DNA of 20,232 bases from an uncultured Bacteroidales bacterium. Its GTDB lineage: Bacteria > Bacteroidota > Bacteroidia > Bacteroidales > Marinilabiliaceae. The stretch is from the NCBI GenBank assembly GCA_937892255.1, contig CALAUL010000047.1:1-20232 (forward strand), given 5' to 3'. Position numbers and translations under genes: made by a program. The notes beneath the pieces were generated by a model. That model made no database searches. It had not been told where the DNA came from and worked only from the letters and a program-made list of their open reading frames with translations. Below are positions 1-5,827 of this stretch, piece by piece (position 1 is the first letter of the stretch; each line of letters opens with the position of its first letter).

Positions 1-671
1 TGGTGACTGAATACATCAATAGAGGTCAAGGGTATGACAACATACGTAAGATATATAGTGTGAATATTGTGTATTTTGCATTGGGTTCGGGTAAGGACTA
101 TGTCTATCATGGCACGACAGAGTTTAGAGGAATACACCAAGATGATATTTTGCAGTTGTCACCATTTCAGAGGGAGAAGTTTAAGGTAGAGACAGTAAGT
201 GCGCTCTATCCTGAGTATTACATATTGAGAGTTAATGACTTTGACAAATGGTCAAGTACACCACTTGATCAGTGGATATACTTTTTGAATACAGGCAACA
301 TACCCGACGAAGCTGATGCTCCAGGTATGAGTGAAGCGAGAGAGAAACTAAAAGTAGATGCATTGTCAAAGGTTGATAGAGAAGCTTATTATCGTCATTT
401 GGATAATGTTGTGATACTTCGCAATAATATTGTCACCGAACGAGAGGAAGGACGATTTGAAGGTATAGAAGAAGGCTTGGCTGAGGGCTTGAAGAAAGGA
501 CGTGAAGAGGGAATAGAGGAAGGATTGATAAAAGGACGAGAAGAGGGTATAGAAGAGGGCTTGAAAAAAGGTGTAATACAGACGGCGCGTAATCTCAAGG
601 CGTGCAATGTAGATATTGAGACCATCAAGGCAGCGACGGGTTTGTCGTCAGAGGAGATAGAGAGGTTGTGA
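1..671 (+). CDS. Rpn-family PD-(D/E)XK nuclease / putative transposase, 3' part (5' end outside window)
   Basis: This is the C-terminal part of a recombination-promoting nuclease/putative transposase (Rpn, PDDEXK_2 type). The first in-frame codon is at position 3, and the frame runs open to the left edge. The GTG there is therefore probably internal, and the catalytic N-terminal half is probably outside the window. Visible features are the segment typical of the family ('YFALGSGKDYVYHG', 'FRGIHQDD', 'STPLDQWIYFLNTG'), a linker, and then a tail of Gly/Glu/Lys repeats (EEGIEEGL, KKGREEG). It ends in a short helical motif, 'IKAATGLSSEEIERL', a usual ending for these proteins. The family is linked to RecA-independent recombination in E. 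coli; Bacteroidales genomes carry many copies. It stands alone, 86 bp before the LRR gene on the same strand. Family assignment is firm; activity cannot be judged without the missing half. Confidence 0.85.
   Translation, partial: VTEYINRGQGYDNIRKIYSVNIVYFALGSGKDYVYHGTTEFRGIHQDDILQLSPFQREKFKVETVSALYPEYYILRVNDFDKWSSTPLDQWIYFLNTGNIPDEADAPGMSEAREKLKVDALSKVDREAYYRHLDNVVILRNNIVTEREEGRFEGIEEGLAEGLKKGREEGIEEGLIKGREEGIEEGLKKGVIQTARNLKACNVDIETIKAATGLSSEEIERL
495..569 (+). repeat. 36-bp tandem repeat inside the Rpn tail (12-residue unit)
   Basis: Two adjacent 36-bp units begin at 495 and 531 and encode the 12-residue unit KKGREEGIEEGL / IKGREEGIEEGL. A third partial unit (KKGV) follows and related, less regular units precede it. 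The repeat keeps the reading frame, so copy number can change without breaking the protein. Charged Gly-Glu-Lys tails of this kind are common in the family and are probably helical. Confidence 0.75.
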
Positions 672-757
672 TATTTTGGTGGAGTTTAGCATGACAATGG
701 ACATATTAGATATTGAATACAAGTAAACAATACAAGTTGAATTAAGGAAATAAATCT

Positions 758-1732
758 ATGGCGAAAAGATTACAAATTACATTGATATCGTTGCTTATGA
801 GTGTCTGTGCTATGGCATCATACACGAGTGTGAAGAACGCAAATGGTGTTGATATTTGGTATGACTTTGATAAGAGTGCCAAGACAGCAAGTGTGACGCA
901 TAAAGGAAATAGTTTTTACGATTGGAAAAACGAGTACATTGAAAAAATTGTTATACCTTCTAAGGTGATTTATCAAGGTACGGAGTATAGTGTGACATCG
1001 ATAGGATATGATGCTTTCAGAAATTGTAGCGGTCTTACAAGTGTTACGATACCTGAGAGTGTGACATCGATAGGAGATGGTGCTTTCGGTAATTGTAGCT
1101 CTCTTACCAGTGTTACGATACCTGAGAGTGTGACATCGATAGGAGATGGTGCTTTCTCAGGTTGTAGCGCACTTACAAGCATAACCCTCCACGAGGGTGT
1201 GACATCGATAGGAGAGTGGGCTTTCTGCGATTGTAGCTCTCTTACAAGTGTGACGATACCTGAAAGTGTAACGTCGATAGGAGAGTGGGCTTTCTATTTA
1301 TGTTACTCTCTTACAAGCATAACCCTCCACGAGGGTTTGACGTCGATAGGAGATGATGCATTCGCTTATTGTGACGCACTTACAAGTATAACAATACCCG
1401 AAAGTGTAACGAAGATAGGAACAGCTGCTTTTGCAGGTTGTAGCGGGTTTACAAGCATAACATGTAAAGCTAATAACCCACCAAAAGCAAATAATGCATT
1501 CGGTGATGACTTTGATTATTCTATACCTTTCTTTGTTCCAAAAGAGAGTATAGAAATATATAAGAATACAAAAAGTTGGCAATCTTTTACAAATATACAT
1601 CCTATACCTTTTAACCGGAGTATTATGTATTATATCGGAGGAGTTGGTATCTTAGCATTAATCATGATTTTAATTCTCCGAAAAAAGAAACAAATTAAAA
1701 ATCAGCCTCATAATATTAAGTTACAAAAGTAA
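758..1732 (+). CDS. BspA-like leucine-rich repeat protein (LRR_5), secreted, with C-terminal membrane anchor
   Basis: A 324-residue surface or periplasmic protein. Residues 1-20 form a Sec signal peptide (basic start, hydrophobic core, 'VCAMAS' cleavage region). A short beta-rich head follows ('GVDIWYDFDKSAKTASVTHK'), typical of Bacteroidales BspA-like proteins. Then come seven LRR_5 repeats of 23 residues (pattern IPESVTSIGxxAFxxCSSLTSVT), and a closing segment with 'PFFVPKESIEIYKNTKSW', the usual cap. The end is notable: a hydrophobic stretch at about 285-304 and a basic tail (RKKK), which looks like a membrane anchor instead of a type IX secretion tail. BspA proteins bind host proteins or other bacteria; that role here is inferred. 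ATG at 758 is chosen because the signal peptide starts there, preceded by an A/G-rich stretch (aaggaaataaatct). Transcribed alone and followed by a strong hairpin. Confidence 0.9.
   Translation: MAKRLQITLISLLMSVCAMASYTSVKNANGVDIWYDFDKSAKTASVTHKGNSFYDWKNEYIEKIVIPSKVIYQGTEYSVTSIGYDAFRNCSGLTSVTIPESVTSIGDGAFGNCSSLTSVTIPESVTSIGDGAFSGCSALTSITLHEGVTSIGEWAFCDCSSLTSVTIPESVTSIGEWAFYLCYSLTSITLHEGLTSIGDDAFAYCDALTSITIPESVTKIGTAAFAGCSGFTSITCKANNPPKANNAFGDDFDYSIPFFVPKESIEIYKNTKSWQSFTNIHPIPFNRSIMYYIGGVGILALIMILILRKKKQIKNQPHNIKLQK
991..1473 (+). repeat. 69-bp tandem repeats encoding LRR units
   Basis: Seven units of exactly 69 bp have equivalent points (tgtgacatcg or variants) at 991, 1060, 1129, 1198, 1267, 1336 and 1405. 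The first three are very close at the DNA level. Later ones alternate two forms, 'IPESVTSIG' and 'LHEGVTSIG', suggesting duplication of a two-unit block. Every unit is in frame. Confidence 0.9.
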
Positions 1733-1750
1733 ATTTTGAAACAACAAAGC

Positions 1751-1799
1751 ATATACAAAAAGTGCATCGAACTATTTGTCTGATGCACTTTTTGTATGT
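1751..1799 (+). terminator. Intrinsic terminator after the LRR gene
   Basis: A perfect 16-bp inverted repeat (arms 1753-1768 and 1782-1797, 13-nt loop) starts 20 bp after the LRR stop codon. The right arm contains a run of five T. The symmetry would allow some function on the other strand, but ddh has its own terminator at 1917-1943. Confidence 0.85.
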
Positions 1800-1916
1800 T
1801 TCGAATGAACACTCCTTTTGTTGTACAATGTAATTAAGCAAAAACATTATATAAGGAGGTATTTTTTAACGAAAAGAAATTATGTAATACCTACATCGTT
1901 TTTATATATAAAGCAT

Positions 1917-1943
1917 AAAAAAGGTGATTCTAATCGAACCACC
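1917..1943 (-). terminator. Intrinsic terminator of ddh
   Basis: On the minus strand, an 8-bp stem (arms 1943-1936 and 1930-1923, one G-T pair) with a 5-nt loop is followed directly by six T (1922-1917). It lies 40 bp after the ddh stop, as expected for a Rho-independent terminator. Confidence 0.8.
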
Positions 1944-1982
1944 CATAACTATTGCGTATTATGCAAATATCTGTATTGTCTA

Positions 1983-2882
1983 CTATACCAAATGTGCTAT
2001 AAGTTCTTCACGATCACCAGGTAACAAGTCAAGAACTGGTATCTCTACCATTGTGTATGCACCTGGACGTTGTTTCATCGTTGCACGTGCTACATTGACA
2101 AGTACCTGAGCAGTAAGAGCAGGATTGTTGATCTTCATATTAAACTCAAAGAGTTGATTGTGCGTCTTACCTGAGACACCCTTACGAACGAGGTTTACTC
2201 CATGTCCAACATCGTTGAGTTCGTCTACAGATGATACCTGGCGTACATGTGTCTCATCGTTTACAAAATAAGCATCTGCTTTGATAGCTGCTTCTACAGC
2301 GGCAAAGTCAGCTCCCTCTTCCAACTCAACATATACCATACGACGATGAATTCCAGTGCCTACAGGTATGGTCATTGAAAGTGCTTCTTTAACACCCTCT
2401 ATAGCCTTTACTGCTACCGAATGTCCCATCGAACGTCCAGGACCAAAGTTAGTATATGTAATACCCTTCGGAGCAAGTGACTCCATAAGAGTACGAACTA
2501 CACTGTCAGAGCCTGGATCCCATCCAGCAGCAATGATAGATACAGCTCCCGATGATTTAGCTGCTTCATCAAGCGAACGACGTAATGGTACTATCTGTGT
2601 ATGTATGTCAAAGCTGTCTACGGTGTTTATTCCTAAGGCGAGACACTCTTTAGCGTATGCCTCTACCGAACGTGTCGGAGTTGACAGAATAGCTACATCG
2701 ACATCTTTAAGCTCATTGATGTGCTTTACAATAGGAAAAGATGTTATCTCAGCAGGTGCATTCTCCGCTCCATTACGACGTACTATGCCTGCCACCTCAA
2801 AATCCGGTGATGTCAATAACGAGTCTAATACGTATTGTCCAATATTGCCATAACCTACAATGGCAGCTCTGATTTTCTTCAT
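1983..2882 (-). CDS. ddh: meso-diaminopimelate D-dehydrogenase
   Basis: NADPH-dependent enzyme (EC 1.4.1.16) that makes meso-2,6-diaminopimelate from tetrahydrodipicolinate and ammonia in one step, supplying peptidoglycan and lysine synthesis in the cytoplasm. The 299-residue product has the usual family length. It shows an N-terminal Rossmann motif (GYGNIGQYVLDSL, about 7-20), the conserved 'AAGWDPGSDSVVRTL' and 'NFGPGRSMGHSVAVKAI' segments, and the C-terminal 'FEFNMKINNPALTAQVLV' stretch. I chose the ATG at 2882 (MKKIRAAIVGYG); an ATG two codons upstream (2888) is possible. Longer in-frame starts near 2948 would lie inside the promoter at 2918-2949, so are rejected. Monocistronic, with its own promoter and terminator; a perfect palindrome upstream (2985-3002) could be an operator. 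Confidence 0.96.
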   Translation of the reverse strand: MKKIRAAIVGYGNIGQYVLDSLLTSPDFEVAGIVRRNGAENAPAEITSFPIVKHINELKDVDVAILSTPTRSVEAYAKECLALGINTVDSFDIHTQIVPLRRSLDEAAKSSGAVSIIAAGWDPGSDSVVRTLMESLAPKGITYTNFGPGRSMGHSVAVKAIEGVKEALSMTIPVGTGIHRRMVYVELEEGADFAAVEAAIKADAYFVNDETHVRQVSSVDELNDVGHGVNLVRKGVSGKTHNQLFEFNMKINNPALTAQVLVNVARATMKQRPGAYTMVEIPVLDLLPGDREELIAHLV

Positions 2883-2917
2883 TGTCATATATAGTTTTGT
2901 TTGTTTCTTCTTTTGCG

Positions 2918-2949
2918 CAAAGAAAGTGAGTATCGGCGTCTTTTGCAAA
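2918..2949 (-). promoter_or_regulatory. ddh: Bacteroidetes-type promoter for ddh
   Basis: On the minus strand, TTTG (2949-2946), 20 nt, then TTTCTTTG (2925-2918). The consensus is TTG/TTTG, 19-21 nt, TAnnTTTG; the only mismatch is T for A at the second base of the -7 box. The predicted start site is near 2910, giving a leader of about 28 nt to the ATG at 2882. Confidence 0.65.
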
Positions 2950-2984
2950 TGGTAAGATTCAGTTTTTTATAGATTACGCTTATA

Positions 2985-3002
2985 ACTTAAAACGTTTTAA
3001 GT
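2985..3002. promoter_or_regulatory. 18-bp perfect palindrome upstream of ddh (candidate operator)
   Basis: A perfect palindrome with half-site ACTTAAAAC lies about 36 bp upstream of the ddh -33 box and 55 bp after the end of the SxxS gene. Between 3008 and 3028 there is a related, degraded copy (cacttaag, then gcgtttaaaat). There is no T-run next to it, so it does not look like a terminator; a dimeric regulator's site is the alternative. The function is inferred. Confidence 0.4.
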
Positions 3003-3056
3003 AATTCACTTAAGATGCGTTTAAAATGCTTTGAGACCGTACATAAGCCGAATGTA

Positions 3057-3671
3057 TTATTTGTCGGCTATGACCTCATCTATTGTTTGTTCTATCTTGT
3101 TGCCTGTCCACTTGGCGGCCCCGAATTTCTTGATGATGACTTTGCCTTCGCTATTGACCAAAAGAGACGCCGGCACACTGAAACGTAACTCAGATATGAT
3201 GTCATGCTCTTGCAAAAAGTCATCTGTCGACGGTAGAAATACAGGCGTGATGATATATCCGTGCTTGCCGAAGTACTTTATGACTTCATCGGGTGTACTG
3301 TCGGTAAGGAATAGGACACATAGGCGATTTTTGTACTTCAGAGCCAACTTGTTCAGCGAACGTAACTCGGCACGACTCTGTGCACTATTCAAACTACCAA
3401 AGTTGTACAACGTCGGTCTGTTGCTACACAGAAATACACATGTGTCGTTATTGTCGGAAGTTTTGGCTATGAGTGTATCCGTTTTATTTACATAAAAAGA
3501 GTCGTCTATCCTGTTGGGCTGACACGCAGTCAGACGCACCAATCCTATGTGCAACATCATTCTGAGTGGTGCTGCACATAAGAATATCACAAGCAGAAGT
3601 ATCAGGAAGTCGCAACACATGCCCGCTTTGCTTTTGCGAGCACGATATTTTTTCCAAGCTCTTTTTATCAT
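3057..3671 (-). CDS. Membrane-anchored thioredoxin-fold protein with SxxS in place of CxxC
   Basis: A 204-residue protein with a very basic N-terminus, one membrane segment (about 20-40) and a TlpA/thioredoxin-like domain facing the periplasm. The fold is suggested by 'RAELRSLNKLALKYKN' (the helix that normally follows the active site), 'LCVLFLTDSTPDEVIKYF', and 'VPASLLVNSEGKVIIKKFG', which has the cis-proline (P167) and the usual D/N-x-x-G-K turn. Aligned with the normal 'WCxPCRAEL', the sequence reads N95-S96-A97-Q98-S99-R100-A-E-L. Both catalytic cysteines are serine (both AGT codons), so it cannot be a classical disulfide oxidoreductase. It is last of three minus-strand genes, 20 bp after its neighbour. 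It may have a binding or scaffold role. The exact family is not recognised. Confidence 0.75.
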   Translation of the reverse strand: MIKRAWKKYRARKSKAGMCCDFLILLLVIFLCAAPLRMMLHIGLVRLTACQPNRIDDSFYVNKTDTLIAKTSDNNDTCVFLCSNRPTLYNFGSLNSAQSRAELRSLNKLALKYKNRLCVLFLTDSTPDEVIKYFGKHGYIITPVFLPSTDDFLQEHDIISELRFSVPASLLVNSEGKVIIKKFGAAKWTGNKIEQTIDEVIADK

Positions 3672-3691
3672 GTATTATCTGTCGCCCTCTC

Positions 3692-4387
3692 TTATTTGCT
3701 CCAGCGCACAACCAATGGAAATGTACGATATGTTCTGTTGTTGCAGTTTACACTGACACGTATAGTGCGATATTCCATCAGAGATTGATTTTGCTCTATG
3801 AGCTTCTGCAATGACACATTGACAGCATGTTTGGTAGAGGGCTGAAGTGTCAATGGGAAGTCGGCTACTGGCATACGGAATTTGCGTTTATCGTTTGACT
3901 TGCCAAACTCAATGATAGGGTTTGTCACGGTGACGGACTTACGCGAAGCGTTTTTGACATGTAGCGTGTATATTATTCTACCGTTGAGGTCTTGCCATAC
4001 CTTGCCAGATACATTTACGCCAAAGGGCAAAAGTCCGAATTTGTAAAGCAAAAAGGCAAGGAATGCTATTAATATAATCGACATTATTATCCAACTTGTC
4101 GCACTGCTCTTTTCTCCTTCTTTCGAAGGTTCTTGTTGCTTGATAATAAGTGCTTCTCCGTCAGCTTGTTGATAAACTATGTCTGCTCCGGCTATGCCTA
4201 ACGCCGACGAGTCAGGCTTATAGGGTACATAAGTCTCATATTTGTCGTGCAAAAACTGAACTTCACCTCTCAACTGAGATATTGTGCGCGACTGCACTAT
4301 CACACATACAAGAAGAGACACTGCAAAAACCCAGTTGTATCTCTTGAAGAACGCTAATGTTTTCTGAAAAAAATCGACTGATTTCAT
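3692..4387 (-). CDS. Two-transmembrane protein with C-terminal beta-rich domain, unknown function
   Basis: A 231-residue protein I cannot assign to a named family. It has a short cytoplasmic N-terminus (FFKRYNW), TM1 at about 19-34, and a loop of about 60 residues starting with a possible short coiled coil ('SQLRGEVQFLHDKYETY'). TM2 follows at about 98-117, then a C-terminal domain (about 120-231) rich in beta strands ('IIYTLHVKNASRKSVTVTNP', 'FPLTLQPSTKHAVNVSL', 'YRTIRVSVNCNNRTYRTFPL'), which reads like an Ig-type sandwich. By the positive-inside rule the C-terminal domain would be cytoplasmic. It is the middle gene of three: 28 bp after the first and 20 bp before the SxxS gene, so they are probably co-transcribed and may form one membrane complex. 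Confidence 0.75.
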   Translation of the reverse strand: MKSVDFFQKTLAFFKRYNWVFAVSLLVCVIVQSRTISQLRGEVQFLHDKYETYVPYKPDSSALGIAGADIVYQQADGEALIIKQQEPSKEGEKSSATSWIIMSIILIAFLAFLLYKFGLLPFGVNVSGKVWQDLNGRIIYTLHVKNASRKSVTVTNPIIEFGKSNDKRKFRMPVADFPLTLQPSTKHAVNVSLQKLIEQNQSLMEYRTIRVSVNCNNRTYRTFPLVVRWSK

Positions 4388-4415
4388 ATCTGATTATAAT
4401 ACTATTTTGTCATTA

Positions 4416-4781
4416 TTAATAGGCAGGAAAAGGCTGTAACCCTTCATATCTTATAATGTAGTTGCCGTTTAAATTTGGCTGCCCCATTTCCTCGTCTGTG
4501 TTACCATCGCCGTTTGCTATGCCTACACTTGCGAACAGACATATCGCTCCACATGTAGAAGCGTAGTCTTTCACGGCTTTTGCTGTTATGGGAAGTAATA
4601 TTCCCATGTTGGGAAATCGTGCTGTACGAACTACTACCACATAACGTTTGCCATCGCGAGTAGCCATTATCTGTGGGTTTTGTTCCTGATTGTCATAGAC
4701 ACCAAGTACGTCATAACCTTCGTCTATCATCTTGTTGTAGACTACTTTTATGCCAAGTTTGTGCAAATCATCATAGTTCAT
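4416..4781 (-). CDS. Small conserved hypothetical protein, possibly a degenerate PD-(D/E)XK fold
   Basis: A 121-residue cytoplasmic protein with no signal or membrane segment. The ATG at 4781 (MNYDDLHKLGIKVVYNKM) is preferred; a TTG two codons upstream is less likely. The pattern is a first helix, 'EGYDVLGVYDNQEQNPQIMA', 'RDGKRYVVVVRTARFP', then 'KDYASTCGAICLFASVGIA'. This resembles the order helix - strand - strand - helix - strand of restriction-endonuclease-like folds (G-x-x-V-x-G, NP-x-I, DGK-x-Y-x-V-V-V-R), but the catalytic D/ExK residues are replaced (VVVR). Similar short proteins occur in other Bacteroidales and are sometimes given unrelated automatic names. It is first in the three-gene unit. 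The fold is inferred; the function is unknown. Confidence 0.75.
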   Translation of the reverse strand: MNYDDLHKLGIKVVYNKMIDEGYDVLGVYDNQEQNPQIMATRDGKRYVVVVRTARFPNMGILLPITAKAVKDYASTCGAICLFASVGIANGDGNTDEEMGQPNLNGNYIIRYEGLQPFPAY

Positions 4782-5099
4782 ACTCAATAGTTTTAAATAG
4801 TATTGTTAAACTATCATTGTGATTCATTAGTTACAAATTAAATATATTATTTTGAGAAATTGAATAGTTTTGTGTTATATTTTTTGATTTTTCTGTTAAT
4901 TAGGCAACGGGAGAGAAGTTCTTTTTAAACAAGACCATTATCAGCATATCGCTAAATTTCTACACATTTCATAGTTCTCACTTTGTTGTAGTCTGGTTCA
5001 ACGAACTGATTTGACGTAAGCGAGCTCTTCTGAGAGTTTAAAAGCAAAGCGCACCCGACAACACTGCCGAATGCACTCTTTTATTTATACTTCGTTGTT
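4782..5099. other. Gene-free stretch between the three-gene unit and the decayed gene
   Basis: AT-rich DNA without a credible reading frame. It holds the terminator at 5041-5075 and must hold the promoter of the three-gene unit starting at 4781. I could not find a good TAnnTTTG box there; the nearest is a weak TTAATTTG on the minus strand around 4834-4841, without a matching upstream element. Confidence 0.5.
5041..5075 (-). terminator. Intrinsic terminator after the decayed gene
   Basis: On the minus strand, a 10-bp stem with three G-T pairs (arms 5075-5066 and 5061-5052), a 4-nt loop (GTGT) and then CTTTGCTTTT (5050-5041). On the plus strand the G-T pairs would be A-C mismatches, so the minus direction is favoured. 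It lies 25 bp after the TAA at 5102-5100 but 137 bp after the TGA at 5214-5212, which supports the view that the gene once ended at 5100. Confidence 0.65.
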
Positions 5100-5670
5100 T
5101 TACAACCTTCCTTTACTTGGTATTACCTTGTAGCACTTTCCATTCACAACTACAATATATATATATTCCTCTCTCTTCTCTGTTAAGTATTGCCATGTTA
5201 CTTTGTTTTTATCAAAGTCCACTGCAGTCTTCTAAGATTTTGCCGAGTTTGAAAATAACCACTAAGATGTCTTCTTTTTCTGCCTTTGAATACGTTGCAA
5301 GCATTTCATCGGCATATCCTCGTAAGACTTCACGAATGGTAGGCTCGCCCACGTATTTCTCGGGGTGATTGATGGCATCATCGTCCCAAATCATTCTCTC
5401 GGGGAAAGGCGGATTTGTCTGCTCTATTGCGTCAAGAGTGACAAAACACGTATTTACAAGTTCAACAAGTAGATACTTCTTTGAATAACCGATCTGAAAA
5501 CGGATTGACGGATACTTTACAAAGTTATCCCAATCTGGGCCACCTTTAAAGAGTTTCGCACCCAAATTAAAACCCAACATTCTAAACTCGTAAGGCTATA
5601 CTCCGGCCTTGATTGCTTCTGCAAAATCCTTCTTAAGAATTAACTGCAATGGTTTTTCGCTTATCTTCAT
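5100..5670 (-). pseudogene. Decayed hypothetical gene: in-frame amber stop plus probable frameshift
   Basis: An ATG at 5670 (after an A/G-rich stretch, aaaaaagagaaaa) opens 24 codons starting MKISEKPLQLILKKDF. A TAG at 5598-5596 then interrupts the frame, which continues without a break (PYEFRMLGFNLGAKLF...) to a TGA at 5214-5212. Near that end, skipping one base around 5226 moves into another frame that stays open for 41 codons ('VDFDKNKVTWQYLTEK', 'EYIYIVVVNGKCYKVIPSKG') to a TAA at 5102-5100, 25 bp before a terminator. The repaired product would be about 190 residues. I do not recognise the family. The amber could derive from CAG, AAG or GAG by one base change. Sequencing errors or programmed recoding are alternatives. 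The amber itself is seen directly; the frameshift is inferred. Confidence 0.6.
5212..5580 (-). CDS. Residual open frame of the decayed gene (122 residues)
   Basis: The longest uninterrupted part of the locus at 5100-5670 starts at ATG 5580 (MLGFNLGAKLFKGGPDWDNF) and ends at TGA 5214-5212. If translated it would give a soluble acidic protein with 'NPPFPERMIWDDDAINHPEKY' and a helical C-terminus. It has no signal peptide, no membrane segment, no recognised motif. No ribosome-binding or promoter signal precedes 5580, and coding-like sequence lies just upstream in the same frame, so this ATG is probably an internal methionine of the original protein. An automated annotator would probably call it as a gene. 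Confidence 0.45.
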   Translation of the reverse strand: MLGFNLGAKLFKGGPDWDNFVKYPSIRFQIGYSKKYLLVELVNTCFVTLDAIEQTNPPFPERMIWDDDAINHPEKYVGEPTIREVLRGYADEMLATYSKAEKEDILVVIFKLGKILEDCSGL

Positions 5671-5762
5671 TTTTCTCTTTTTTATGTACATTCTTTATTG
5701 AATCTGCTATTGCGATGTAATTTGTTTTTTTGTTCGATGTCTGTTGCCGGACATACACAAAA

Positions 5763-5794
5763 GAAGCTGTTTGAAAAACATCAAACAGCTTCTA
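5763..5794 (-). terminator. Intrinsic terminator of the ftsX-queA operon
   Basis: A perfect 13-bp inverted repeat (arms 5763-5775 and 5782-5794, 6-nt loop) is followed on the minus strand by TTTTGTGT. It lies 33 bp after the queA stop. On the plus strand there is no T-run, so it serves queA. Confidence 0.88.
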
Positions 5795-5827
5795 AACATT
5801 CTATATCTTTACTATGTGGCTAAACCA

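Noticed and set aside
395..628. Minus-strand frame of 77 codons rich in Pro-Ser-Ser-Ile repeats
   Set aside because: It is the antisense reading of the Gly/Glu repeat tail of the Rpn gene; its repeats only mirror that coding sequence.
1..671. Possible active transposon at the left edge
   Set aside because: Rpn proteins are called putative transposases, but no inverted repeats or target duplications are visible and the catalytic half is outside the window.
1818..2024. Plus-strand 68-codon frame after an AAGGAGGT at about 1853-1860
   Set aside because: The composition is not protein-like, it crosses the ddh terminator and runs into the ddh 3' end, and the ATG nearest the AAGGAGGT is followed at once by TAA.
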